Positions 43,466 to 51,473 are shown, counted from the stretch's first letter. The stretch is 64,000 nt of DNA from Halovenus marina (GCF_051414115.1 NZ_JBLKNZ010000001.1:434001-498000), one strand, 5' to 3'. Translations and numbers: made by a program. Notes: generated by a model not told the origin, from the sequence alone.

Positions 43466-43971
43466 GCTTGTTCGAGCGCGTCGCGCAACTCGGCTGCTGA
43501 CTTTCGCCCCTGGTTGTCGTAGACGATGGTATTGTCCGAATCGAACACGAACGTGTGCGGAACCGACCGGATATCGAGCGCCGCAGTCAGTTCGAGGTCG
43601 GCGTCGATGGCGACTGGCCAGTCGCCGCCGTGTCGGTCCCACCAGTCTGCGACGTCCTGCTGGGTCGTCGTCTGCCCGACTGCCTCGTTCGTTACCGAGA
43701 CGAACTGGGTGTCCTGTCCGTTCTCGTGGACTGAGACGAGTTCGGGCATCGTCGCTCGACAGTCCGGACACCACGTTGCGAACATCGTCAGCAGCGTCGG
43801 CTGACCATGCTGTGGCACCTGCATCGGTTCGACGGTCCGTCCACCGTCGTCGAGACGCTGGACCGGGACGGGGTCGACCTGCTCGCCCGAGGACGACGAG
43901 AGGGCAAACGCCGCCCCGCCACCGAGGACGGCGAGACTGCCGACACCAGCCAGCAGGTCGCGTCGTCTCAC
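43462..43971 (-). CDS. Tat-exported TlpA/ResA-like thioredoxin
   Basis: A 169-residue protein. A Tat signal (MRRRDLLAGVGSLAVLGGG) is followed by a thioredoxin-like domain with FATWCPDCRATMPEL (WCPDC active site) and the cis-Pro segment DIRSVPHTFVF. It would reduce extracytoplasmic cysteines, for instance of the SCO copper chaperone or CuA subunit, using electrons delivered by CcdA. Four-base overlaps on both sides indicate translational coupling. Confidence 0.88.
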   Translation of the reverse strand: MRRRDLLAGVGSLAVLGGGAAFALSSSSGEQVDPVPVQRLDDGGRTVEPMQVPQHGQPTLLTMFATWCPDCRATMPELVSVHENGQDTQFVSVTNEAVGQTTTQQDVADWWDRHGGDWPVAIDADLELTAALDIRSVPHTFVFDSDNTIVYDNQGRKSAAELRDALEQA

Positions 43972-44714
43972 TGGTACCCCTCTCTCACGGCTTCGAGGTC
44001 GTCGATGACGATATCCGGTCGGGGCGGCCGGGGACTGTAGGCCCGCTCGACGAACCCGTCACGGTTGACGAGCAAGAGCAGGTTGCTGTGAGTGAATGTG
44101 ACCGGTTCCTCGCCGGGGTCGAGCGGGTCGCCGTACTCGTATTCGCCGCTGTGACTGTGTCCGTCCTCCTCGATTTCGTTTTTCTCGAAGGCGACACCGA
44201 AGGTTCCGTGAACGACTTCCTGAGCACGTTCCGGGGACGCTGGTCGCAGGAAGTACCAGTTGTCTGCGGTCGGGTCGGCACCGTTTGCCTCGCCGAACTC
44301 CTGCAATCGCTCCGGATCGTCGAACTCGGGGTCGAACGTGGTCGGCATGAACGCCACTTCGTCGGCGTAGCCGTCCTCGTTGGCAGCGACCTGGGTCCGC
44401 GCAAGTGATGCGGTCATGGCCGGACACGGCCCCTGACAGCGAGTGAAAATAAAGGTTAACAGCGTCTCACGGTCACCGACGAACTCGCGGGTGGATATCT
44501 CGGTATCGTGCAGAGCCGACGGGAGCGTCACACCGGGGAGTTCCTGCCCGTAGCCGGGATACGCGAGGTCTTCCGGATCGACTTCGACGTCTCGGTCCGG
44601 TGGGCCGAGAACCGTGTTCTCGCTCCCCGCTGACCCGCTGCCGATACCGAGACACCCAGCGAGCGCGACACTACAGGCGGCGACCGTCCCACGGAGTACA
44701 GACCGGCGGTTCAT
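43968..44714 (-). CDS. SCO1/SenC-type copper chaperone lipoprotein
   Basis: A 248-residue protein with a Tat lipobox signal (NRRSVLRGTVAACSVALAGC; lipid on Cys21) and an SCO thioredoxin fold. The copper-binding CxxxC is in FTRCQGPCPAM and the third ligand His probably in FTHSNLLLLVN. An extra His/Asp/Glu-rich loop (EEDGHSHSGEYE) precedes it. SCO proteins deliver copper to the CuA site of terminal oxidases. It leads the SCO-TlpA-CcdA operon. A small inverted repeat, GTTCG-TTGTAC-CGAAC, lies just upstream of the start. Confidence 0.88.
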   Translation of the reverse strand: MNRRSVLRGTVAACSVALAGCLGIGSGSAGSENTVLGPPDRDVEVDPEDLAYPGYGQELPGVTLPSALHDTEISTREFVGDRETLLTFIFTRCQGPCPAMTASLARTQVAANEDGYADEVAFMPTTFDPEFDDPERLQEFGEANGADPTADNWYFLRPASPERAQEVVHGTFGVAFEKNEIEEDGHSHSGEYEYGDPLDPGEEPVTFTHSNLLLLVNRDGFVERAYSPRPPRPDIVIDDLEAVREGYQ

Positions 44715-44828
44715 ATCTGTTCGTTGTACCGAACGGGGTTAGGCTATCTGGTATACGCGTCGAAAGCCTGCAATACACCCCGGATGACACTCTGTGTCAG
44801 TGAGGCGTCAGTTCGCGCTGGATGCGTC

Positions 44829-45248
44829 TCAGCGGTCCAGAACTGACGCGAACGCGACGTTCTGCTTGACGTCTTCGATCTCGACCCGCGGCGTGTCGCC
44901 GGGTTCGGCCTCTGGGACGATAACGACGTAGCCCCGTTCGACTTTCGCGATTCCGTCTCCCTGGTCGCCGACCGATTCGACCTCGACGGTTCGGATTTCG
45001 CCTTCGTCGACTGGTGGTGCTGGCGGCCCTGGTTCGCGGTCGGCGGAACTCAACTCTGTCTCGTCGACGGTCGATTCCGGTTCGTCCTCGGTGTCGACCT
45101 GCGGGAGCACCGCAACCCGATATATTTCGCTTGATCGGACAGCCCCGTGGTCGATCTCGCTTTCAGGTACCTCGACGACGTACCGCCCGTCGCGCTCTTC
45201 GACAGTCGCAGTAAACAAACTCCGCAACGAATCTGGGATCTCAACCAT
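44829..45248 (-). CDS. TRAM domain RNA-binding protein
   Basis: A 139-residue protein. The C-terminal 60 residues are a TRAM beta-barrel: TVEVESVGDQGDGIAKVERGYVVIVP and the final VKQNVAFASVL. The N-terminal half is a separate small domain (DGRYVVEVPESEIDHGAVR) joined by an acidic linker. TRAM-only proteins of archaea bind RNA and act as cold-related RNA chaperones. A near-palindrome AGTACTCGTACT lies 2 bp upstream of the ATG. Confidence 0.85.
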   Translation of the reverse strand: MVEIPDSLRSLFTATVEERDGRYVVEVPESEIDHGAVRSSEIYRVAVLPQVDTEDEPESTVDETELSSADREPGPPAPPVDEGEIRTVEVESVGDQGDGIAKVERGYVVIVPEAEPGDTPRVEIEDVKQNVAFASVLDR

Positions 45249-45375
45249 GCAGTACTCGTACTGTTCGGCGTCTAGTACTTAATTGTTTTCAGGCATTCGC
45301 GGGAAGAGTGGGCGAAAGACCGCCTTTCTCCTGGTCGTATTCAGAAAACAGACAGTATCAGAATCGAGAACTGTC

Positions 45376-46881
45376 TCAGGCACTCTCGGGATACTCCTGA
45401 ACCGTGACGCCCTCGATTCGAAACCGGGCACCGCCGTCGTTTTCTACTGCGACGGTCCATCCGTGCAGATCTGCCAGGTCACCGACGATTGACAGCCCGA
45501 GTCCGGTGCTCTCGCTCTTCCCGGAGACACCGAGTTCGAAGGGGTTCTCGATGAGGTCCTGTGGCAGTCCGCGGCCGTCGTCCTCGACGACGAGACACCC
45601 GTCGGAAACGCTTACAGTGACCGTGACGTCGGTGTCACCACCGGGAGTGCCGTGTTCGATAGCATTCCGAAACAGGTTTTCGAGCATGCGCTGAAGCTGT
45701 GAGCGGTCCGCCTGCATCTCTGGCAGTGTGCCGGTTTCGAGCTGTCCATCGCCGGTGTCGACCGAATCCCACGCGTCCGCGACGACGGTCTCCAGTTCCA
45801 CCGTCTCGATGTCGAGTTCGTCGCCGCGTGTGATCGCGAGGATGTCGTCGACGATTCGCTGGATCCGGCCGATCGATTCGTCGATGCGCTCTAGCCCCTC
45901 CAGGTCGTGGTCCCGTCGGAGCAACTCGACGTGTCCTTGCGCTACCGTCAGCGGGTTGCGGATGTCGTGTGAGACGAGCGACGCGAACTGTTCGAGCCGT
46001 TCGGTCTTCTCGCTGAGTTCGCGTTCCCGGCGTTCGAGCGCGTTTCTGGTCTCGATGGCATGGAGCGCGTGTCCGATCGTCTCGCCCAGTTCTCGGAGCA
46101 CCGCCCGCTCCATCTCGGCCAGTTCCGGCCCCGTATCGAGGATGAGCGTACCGTACACGGTGTCCTCGAAGCGCACGGGCACGGCGATTCGGGTCACGTC
46201 CCCGTCGTCGCGCTCTCTCGTGACGACCTCCCCCGATTCGGTCGCGGTTTCCCGTAATTCCGTGCTGTACAGCGTCTCGTAGGTGCTCACGACCGTCTCG
46301 GCCGTGCCGGTTTCGGTGACGGCGACGAAGGCCGCCTCGGAGTAGATCCCGTTTCGCGTCAGCTCTGACACCATCCGGTCGACGAGCGACTCCCGGTTGC
46401 GCTCTCGCACCAGCGATTCGGTCACGTCACGGATGATCTCGTTGATCCGGGCCTGCTTCTCTGCGCGGCGCTCGGCGCGCCGTCTGCTCACTGCCGACTC
46501 CACCTGATAGCGCAACTGCTCGAACGCCTCCTCCTCGTCCGTATCACGGATGTAGGCTGTGACACCCGCCGACGTGGCGAGCCGGACACTGTCTTCGTTG
46601 ACGATTTCAGTAAAGAGGATGACCGGAAGGTCGCCGTACTCCGCGCGGATGTGTTCGAGCAGCCGCAACCCGCCCATGTACGTCCGACCGTCCTGATCCG
46701 GAATCTCGTACTCGGCCACGACGCAGTCGACCGGTCGTTCTCGTAGTTTCCGCCGTGCTCCGGCGCGACCCGAGACCGACACGACCTCGAGATCCATCGA
46801 GACGCGGTCGAACGTCTCTCCGTATGCGTCCCGATCCGGCGTCTGACTGACGAGCAGTACCGTCGGCAGCGGCTCGGTCAC
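45376..46881 (-). CDS. hybrid sensor histidine kinase (receiver-like, GAF, HisKA, HATPase)
   Basis: A 501-residue soluble protein. Domain order: receiver-like module (residues about 1-120), linker coiled coil, GAF domain (about 150-270), dimerisation helix with the phosphoacceptor H305 in LVSHDIRNPL, and ATPase with N-box LENLFRNAIEHG, G1 VEDDGRGLP and G2 STGLGLSIV. In the receiver the phosphorylated Asp position reads Glu (VVAEYEIPDQDG), so it probably cannot be phosphorylated normally. The GTG at 46881 fits the start of the receiver strand; an ATG at 46929 is possible. Confidence 0.85.
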   Translation of the reverse strand: MTEPLPTVLLVSQTPDRDAYGETFDRVSMDLEVVSVSGRAGARRKLRERPVDCVVAEYEIPDQDGRTYMGGLRLLEHIRAEYGDLPVILFTEIVNEDSVRLATSAGVTAYIRDTDEEEAFEQLRYQVESAVSRRRAERRAEKQARINEIIRDVTESLVRERNRESLVDRMVSELTRNGIYSEAAFVAVTETGTAETVVSTYETLYSTELRETATESGEVVTRERDDGDVTRIAVPVRFEDTVYGTLILDTGPELAEMERAVLRELGETIGHALHAIETRNALERRERELSEKTERLEQFASLVSHDIRNPLTVAQGHVELLRRDHDLEGLERIDESIGRIQRIVDDILAITRGDELDIETVELETVVADAWDSVDTGDGQLETGTLPEMQADRSQLQRMLENLFRNAIEHGTPGGDTDVTVTVSVSDGCLVVEDDGRGLPQDLIENPFELGVSGKSESTGLGLSIVGDLADLHGWTVAVENDGGARFRIEGVTVQEYPESA

Positions 46882-47036
46882 AGTTCGACTGTGCGGGCCG
46901 GGGTAGTAAGCTGTTCTGGATACTATCATAATTGATATAGGTAATCAGCGCCCCGTGGCTCCGACTGGGAGTGTCGGCTGGCACCCTCTCGATGGACGGA
47001 TACGCTTTTTTCGCTGGGGTGAGAACTGCCACCACG

Positions 47037-47792
47037 ATGGAACCACAGACGTATCGGAACGTCTCCACGAAATCGGAGATGGTGACGGAGTTACGCGAAC
47101 TCGCGGAGGGGGCCGAGGATATCTACGCGTTTCAGGGGCCACGCGAGTTCGTCCCGGAACTCGCGGACGCGCTCGAAGCGGCACACGACCGGGGTGTGCT
47201 GGTCTTGCTGTTGCTCGCCGACGAGGACCCCGAGAGCCTCACCGGCCAGTCGTATCCGGCGACTGCCGTCCGACAGTGGAACCCACAGGGACCGGTCGTC
47301 ACCTCGGCGATGGTCGATTACGTCAGCGGGTTCGTCACCGACGCGCAGTTCGACGACTACGGCGGCGACGGCCGCGCGTTGGCGTATCACGACCGCTACT
47401 TCGGGGGGATGCATCTCACCAGCCTTATCCTGAACTACTGGCGCGAGGGGCGAGAGGTGTTCACAGCCGACCCCAAACCGCTGCCCCGCGAGTACGAGAG
47501 CTTCTATCACGCGGTCATCGACACCGCGAAGCATCTCCGCGACGACCGGGACCTGTACGCGCGTGTCTGTGGACGACGCAAGCGAAACGACGAACCCGAG
47601 ACGATAACCGGACCGGTCGTCAACGTCCGCCAGAACATCATCTACCCGATCACCAACTCGATGCCAAGCGAGAACAGCCTCTTTCTCGAAACCGACGGCG
47701 GACAGATATCGATCGGTGGTCCCTCCTCGGAACTCGAAGACCTCCGAGCAGAAGATGTCGAACTGTTCGAGGGGTCGGTCGTGAATAGCTAG
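47037..47792 (+). CDS. TrmB-type effector-binding domain protein lacking a helix-turn-helix
   Basis: A 251-residue protein. It opens EPQTYRNVSTKSEMVTELRELAEGAE and continues with a phospholipase-D-like/TrmB C-terminal pattern (DALEAAHDRGVLVLLLL, YHDRYFGGMHLTSLILNYWREG). It looks like the sugar- or ligand-binding half of TrmB-family regulators without the N-terminal DNA-binding domain. It might titrate a partner regulator. The assignment is by pattern only. The ATG at 47037 was chosen because the conserved opening starts there. Divergent from the kinase. Confidence 0.5.
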   Translation: MEPQTYRNVSTKSEMVTELRELAEGAEDIYAFQGPREFVPELADALEAAHDRGVLVLLLLADEDPESLTGQSYPATAVRQWNPQGPVVTSAMVDYVSGFVTDAQFDDYGGDGRALAYHDRYFGGMHLTSLILNYWREGREVFTADPKPLPREYESFYHAVIDTAKHLRDDRDLYARVCGRRKRNDEPETITGPVVNVRQNIIYPITNSMPSENSLFLETDGGQISIGGPSSELEDLRAEDVELFEGSVVNS

Positions 47793-47845
47793 ATACGGCC
47801 TGCGAACCGAATCGCAAGTGAGCAACTATTCAACAGTGCTGTCGG

Positions 47846-47870
47846 GGGTGGTTCGGAACCCGAACTACCC
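47846..47870. other. 11-bp hairpin upstream of the DUF433 gene
   Basis: GGGTGGTTCGG-AAC-CCGAACTACCC forms an 11-bp stem with one G-T wobble and a 3-base loop. It lies between the TrmB-like gene and the DUF433 gene, about 80 bp before the latter. No T-run follows. It could be an operator of the toxin-antitoxin-like pair or a 3' hairpin of the gene before. Confidence 0.4.
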
Positions 47871-47950
47871 GTCTGACACGCGATTAGATGACGCGGGACT
47901 GAACGCATTTTGGGCCGGATGTTCAAGTGCGATGGCGGCGTAGATTGCGT

Positions 47951-48232
47951 ATGAGCCAGGTGACGAGACGGATCGTGAAGGAGCTACACGACGAGCCACA
48001 TCTCGAAGGCCGTCGAGTCACGGTCCAGTTCATCAAGTCACAGGTCGAGGACCGCGGCCTCGAACCACGGACAGTCGCCGACCGGCACGACATCGACGTG
48101 GCCGATGTCTATCGGGCGCTCACCTACTACCACGACAACCCAGAAGAGATGCGCGCCGTCGAACGCGAGCGTGCAGCGGCGATCGAAGAGCACGAACACC
48201 TGACGACCGATCCGAGCGACGTGCGCGACTGA
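47951..48232 (+). CDS. DUF433 antitoxin-like protein
   Basis: A 93-residue protein: RRIVKELHDEPHLEGRRVTVQFI, then a helix-turn-helix-like RTVADRHDIDVADVYRALTYYHDNPEEM, the pattern of DUF433 proteins, which are the antitoxin partners of DUF5615/PIN-like toxins. Its stop overlaps the start of the DUF5615 gene by one base (TGATG). Since the partner is frameshifted, this antitoxin may now be an orphan. Confidence 0.8.
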   Translation: MSQVTRRIVKELHDEPHLEGRRVTVQFIKSQVEDRGLEPRTVADRHDIDVADVYRALTYYHDNPEEMRAVERERAAAIEEHEHLTTDPSDVRD

Positions 48233-48572
48233 TGGTGTACCGGATTCTCGCCGACGAGAATATCGAGCGAGCGACAGTCAACTACTTGCGAAAGCTCGGG
48301 CACGACGTCGAACGCCTCGACGATGTCACCGAACTCGGACTCGTGCCGAAGACGAGTCGATCGCCCGGTACGCCCACGAACACGAGCGGCTGATCCTCAC
48401 GCAAGACGACGATTTCTTCGCCGAGCTGGACGCCGAAACCACGGCGGGCGTCCTCTTCCAGAGAGACCAGACGCTATCGACGCGCGATGTCGGCGACGCC
48501 GTCCACGAGATGTCACAGTGTCTCGATCAGTCCGACGTGCTCCTCGAATACGTCAGCAGGAACTGGCTGTGA
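48232..48572 (+). pseudogene. DUF5615 PIN-like toxin gene, broken by a one-base deletion
   Basis: The frame from ATG 48232 reads ILADENIERATVNYLRKLGHDVERLDDVTELGL, a textbook DUF5615 start, then goes out of frame near 48340 and stops early at TGA 48395. The next frame continues the same family exactly: EDESIARYAHEHERLILTQ, DDDFFAEL, TAGVLFQ, to a stop at 48572. Adding one G in CTCGTGCC (to CTCGGTGCC) restores a 113-residue protein of normal length with both acidic catalytic segments. Either the toxin is inactivated or the base is a sequencing error. Confidence 0.82.
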
Positions 48573-48684
48573 GAGATGACCTTCTCATGTCAATCTGGCG
48601 ATTACATCTGGTACCCAGTTCTGCCCGCAGTCACTGTCAGAGATGAAGCTGAGCAGTAGAAGCTCTTTGAGCCGGGTGATTGAT

Positions 48685-48707
48685 GAGGTCGCAACGTATG
48701 CGACCTC
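48685..48707. other. perfect 9-bp hairpin between converging genes
   Basis: GAGGTCGCA-ACGTA-TGCGACCTC is a perfect inverted repeat. It sits in the 177-bp gap between the toxin remnant and the converging ferredoxin gene, about 43 bp after the ferredoxin stop. It may act as a shared 3' hairpin or bidirectional terminator. Confidence 0.45.
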
Positions 48708-48749
48708 AAAGGACGATCGGCTTGTTTAACGCGCGTTGTACGCTGTTAC

Positions 48750-49139
48750 TTAGATGACGCGGTTCTGCAGGTAGTCGAGATGCTTTGCGTTGTAGACGAT
48801 CTTGACCTCGTCGGTCTCGGCTGATCCGATGCAGGTCAGGCGAACGTTCTTGTCTTCGACTTCCTCGTCGGAGAGGATCTGCTGCATGTCCATGTTGATC
48901 TCGCCGTCGATGACGATCGCCGCGCAGTTCGCACATGCACCGGCTCGACACGAGAACGGCCAGTCGTATCCCTGTGCTTCGGCGGCTTCGAGGATGTACT
49001 CCCCTTCGTTCACTTCGAGCGTGCCGTAATCCTCGTCGTCGAGGCCCGCATCGGCGGCTTCCTCGAAGACTGCGTCGTCGTACATGTCCCAGCCGTTGTC
49101 GTCCACTACCTCGTAATTCAGGTACTCTACTGTTGGCAT
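48750..49139 (-). CDS. plant-type [2Fe-2S] ferredoxin
   Basis: A 129-residue halophilic ferredoxin. Cluster ligands are in FSCRAGACANCAAIVIDG (three Cys in C-x4-C-x2-C) and the fourth Cys in RLTCIGSAETDEVKIVYN. The acidic helical insertion DDAVFEEAADAGLDDEDYGTLEV near the N terminus is the known haloarchaeal adaptation. It serves as electron carrier for 2-oxoacid oxidoreductases. The ATG at 49139 gives the family start MPTVEYLNYEVV. Confidence 0.95.
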   Translation of the reverse strand: MPTVEYLNYEVVDDNGWDMYDDAVFEEAADAGLDDEDYGTLEVNEGEYILEAAEAQGYDWPFSCRAGACANCAAIVIDGEINMDMQQILSDEEVEDKNVRLTCIGSAETDEVKIVYNAKHLDYLQNRVI

Positions 49140-49290
49140 CACCCTGTAGTTGAAAGCCCTCCGGGTTAGACTTTGCTGTTGGCGACGAACCGTCCGGACA
49201 ATCATGATAAATCCACGTACTCCCGAAAATACGCCGGTAGCGGCGATGAAGCGCTGCTTCTGTTTTCCCCGGTATTGTTATTTGGCCCGC

Positions 49291-49467
49291 CTAGAGGTTG
49301 ACAATATCTTTCACGGGAACGATCCGGTGTTTCATCAGCGGTTTCGTGTAGCCGGGCGACTCCTCGGAGACCCCCGACGTGTACACCTTGACTTTCTGCT
49401 GGAGCACGTGTGGCTCGCCGTTTTTGTCCTCCATGACGGTGATCGATTGCCAGGATTCCTCTTCCAT
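49291..49467 (-). CDS. 58-residue conserved-looking small protein
   Basis: A short frame (ATG 49467, TAG 49291) between ferredoxin and hisA. The peptide runs MEEESWQSITVMEDKNGEPH through GVSEESPGYTKPLMKH to VPVKDIVNL. Codon third positions are mostly G/C, it ends cleanly and it fills otherwise empty sequence, all of which favour coding. I know no family and can give no function; the alternation of charged and hydrophobic residues suggests a small beta-rich domain. Confidence 0.5.
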   Translation of the reverse strand: MEEESWQSITVMEDKNGEPHVLQQKVKVYTSGVSEESPGYTKPLMKHRIVPVKDIVNL

Positions 49468-49574
49468 ATCCCGGATGGCGCTGCCAGCGACTTATCTGTT
49501 GGCGGATCAGTGCTGGCTCCGCTCTCGTTTCCACGAACCGCACCGCTTAACGCCGACACCAACCAGATCCGAGT

Positions 49575-50291
49575 ATGTTCAGCGAGTTCGAGGTCATTCC
49601 GGCAGTCGACATGCAGGACGGGGAGGTCGTTCAGCTCGTCGGCGGCGAGCGCGGGACCGAACGCACCTACGGCGACCCGGTCGCGGCCGCGCGGCGGTGG
49701 GTCGAGCAAGGCGCAGCGACGCTCCATCTCGTCGACCTCGACGGCGCGTTCGAGGGCGAGCGACAGAACGCCACCGCGGTCGAGGCCATCCTCAATGCGG
49801 TCGACGTCGACGTTCAGATCGGCGGCGGCATCCGAACCGAGGCAGACGCCGTTGGACTACTCGACCGCGGCGTCGACCGCGTGATCCTCGGCACGGCGGC
49901 GGTCGAGACCCCCGAAATCGTCGAGGAGATTAGCGCCGTCCACCCCGGCAGCGTGATGGTGAGTCTGGACGCCAGAGGCGGCGAAGTGGTCGTCTCGGGC
50001 TGGACCGAAGGGACCGGACTTGATCCGGCCGAGGCCGCCGAACGCTACGAGCAACTCGGCGCTGGCGCGATTCTGTTCACCGACGTGGACGTGGAAGGAC
50101 AGCTATCGGGTGTTCGCACGGACCCTGTACAGAACGTCGTCGATGCCGTCGACATTCCCGTCGTCGCGAGCGGCGGCGTCGCCACGCTCGACGACATCCG
50201 CGACCTGCGATCGGCTGGCGCCGACGCGGTCGTCGTCGGGAGCGCCCTCTACGAGGGGAAGTTCACGCTCGAAGACGCCCGGACGCTGTAG
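49575..50291 (+). CDS. hisA: HisA isomerase of histidine synthesis
   Basis: A 238-residue TIM barrel, phosphoribosylformimino-5-aminoimidazole carboxamide ribotide isomerase. The catalytic acids lie in VIPAVDMQDGEVVQL (Asp) and FTDVDVEGQLSG (Asp), with phosphate loops VQIGGGIRTEAD and VASGGVATLDDI. It performs the Amadori isomerisation in histidine biosynthesis. Single gene here; other his genes are not in the window. Confidence 0.95.
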   Translation: MFSEFEVIPAVDMQDGEVVQLVGGERGTERTYGDPVAAARRWVEQGAATLHLVDLDGAFEGERQNATAVEAILNAVDVDVQIGGGIRTEADAVGLLDRGVDRVILGTAAVETPEIVEEISAVHPGSVMVSLDARGGEVVVSGWTEGTGLDPAEAAERYEQLGAGAILFTDVDVEGQLSGVRTDPVQNVVDAVDIPVVASGGVATLDDIRDLRSAGADAVVVGSALYEGKFTLEDARTL

Positions 50292-50306
50292 GGTCGCAGT
50301 TGGGCC

Positions 50307-50771
50307 TCAAGTCTCGACCTGTGAGTCACTTGCTTCTCTTGACTGCCAGTTAACCTCGCCGTCAGAGCCGGGGACGTGTAGCCGGGCGTATTGCGGTGGA
50401 GTCTCACTCTCGGAACCACCGCCACTTGGCATGAATGAGTAAGAAATCCCGCCCTCAGCGAACGATTCGACACGTGCGTTCAGTGTGACAGTGGTTCCAG
50501 TCGAGGCTGAAACGAACGCTTCGCGGATCTCGATTTCACCCGACGGAACCACTTTCTCGAAGGTTTGTGAGTGATCAACTGTCGTGACTGTCACCGAAAG
50601 ATCTGCTACAGCTGTATTGGAGACCCAAAGCGTCCCGCTTGGATACTTTGGACCGGGAACCTTCTCGTCACCATCGTCATCATCCGATGTGAATACGCCG
50701 GTACAGCCACACATCGCAACTGCTGTACTTACACCAATCGTCGTTAGAAACCGTCTTCTGGAGGGCATCAA
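50307..50771 (-). CDS. Tat lipoprotein, unknown function
   Basis: A 154-residue protein. The signal SRRRFLTTIGVSTAVAMCGC ends in a lipobox (MCGC), followed by an acidic spacer and a beta-rich domain with LWVSNTAVADLSVTVTTVD, resembling extracellular Ig-like folds. I recognise no family. The start may be the second ATG (50768). It converges with hisA, 15 bp apart. Confidence 0.6.
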   Translation of the reverse strand: MMPSRRRFLTTIGVSTAVAMCGCTGVFTSDDDDGDEKVPGPKYPSGTLWVSNTAVADLSVTVTTVDHSQTFEKVVPSGEIEIREAFVSASTGTTVTLNARVESFAEGGISYSFMPSGGGSESETPPQYARLHVPGSDGEVNWQSREASDSQVET

Positions 50772-50862
50772 GCATGCCTGTCGTCTATCGTGTATAATAA
50801 TTTGGTGAAGGGCGTTGGCCTGTCTTTGCTGATCCCCCGCGTGCGCTCTTGAATTTCCTATA

Positions 50863-50922
50863 CCTCACGAGACACCTCTACCATTTTCCACGCCTCACGA
50901 GACAGACCTGCCATTCGACAGT
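50863..50922. repeat. 30-bp imperfect direct repeat
   Basis: Two adjacent 30-bp units share CCTCACGAGACA at their start and CCATT near base 19-23. They lie in the 192-bp gap between the Tat lipoprotein start and the LigT-like gene, which otherwise shows no coding signal. Confidence 0.4.
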
Positions 50923-50963
50923 TGACAGGCTTGGTTGAGACGTACAACGTTATGAGGCACCAC

Positions 50964-51473
50964 TCAGGCCGGGAGCGAAACTGTACTGACCGTCTCGGAG
51001 TGGCGCGCGTCCCAGAAGCACAGTTCGGTGACCGTCCACTCGATCGGGTCGATGTCGCGGTCGGTCACCGCCTTCGCCCGTTCGGTCGACCCGCCCCGAG
51101 CGACCGTGACGTGTGGGGTGTATCCCTCGCCTTCGATCCCCTCGATCGGGTCGAACACCTCGGCAAGTCGGAGATGGAGTCGGCGCAATTCGGGTGACTC
51201 GACGGCGAGGTAAATAACGGGTGTGGGGCCGGTTATCGCTTCCGGAAAGTACGACAGGTCGGTTATGCGGATCTCGAAGGCTGGCTGTCCGACGAGCAGT
51301 TCACGGACGCGGGCTTCGAGACGGTTGTACTCCTCGACCCCGTCGCCGCCGAGTCGCTTCACCCCGAGCGTGTGCTCGCCGCGTTCGCGTTCCCGAGCGC
51401 CCGGTAACTCGCGGGCGATGTCGCCAGCCAGCGCGGCCACGTTGGCTGGCACCGGAACGTTCAGGCTGTACAC
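50964..51473 (-). CDS. 2'-5' RNA ligase / cyclic phosphodiesterase-like protein (2H family)
   Basis: A 169-residue protein with both HxT/S-type motifs of the 2H phosphoesterase fold: HTLGVKRL in the first half and HVTVARGG in the second. LigT-type enzymes act on 2'-5' or cyclic phosphodiester bonds of RNA. The GTG at 51473 gives the family opening VYSLNVPVP; a longer frame would run into the start of the divergent DUF418 gene. Confidence 0.78.
   Translation of the reverse strand: MYSLNVPVPANVAALAGDIARELPGARERERGEHTLGVKRLGGDGVEEYNRLEARVRELLVGQPAFEIRITDLSYFPEAITGPTPVIYLAVESPELRRLHLRLAEVFDPIEGIEGEGYTPHVTVARGGSTERAKAVTDRDIDPIEWTVTELCFWDARHSETVSTVSLPA

Noticed and set aside
45348..45361. ACAGACAGTATCAG as another end of the 86-bp element.
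   Set aside because: Only about 11 bases match and no partner end lies at the right distance.
47841..47880. A tRNA-like T-arm (GGTTCGGAACCCGAAC).
   Set aside because: No anticodon arm, acceptor stem or other tRNA landmarks can be fitted around it; it is a simple hairpin.
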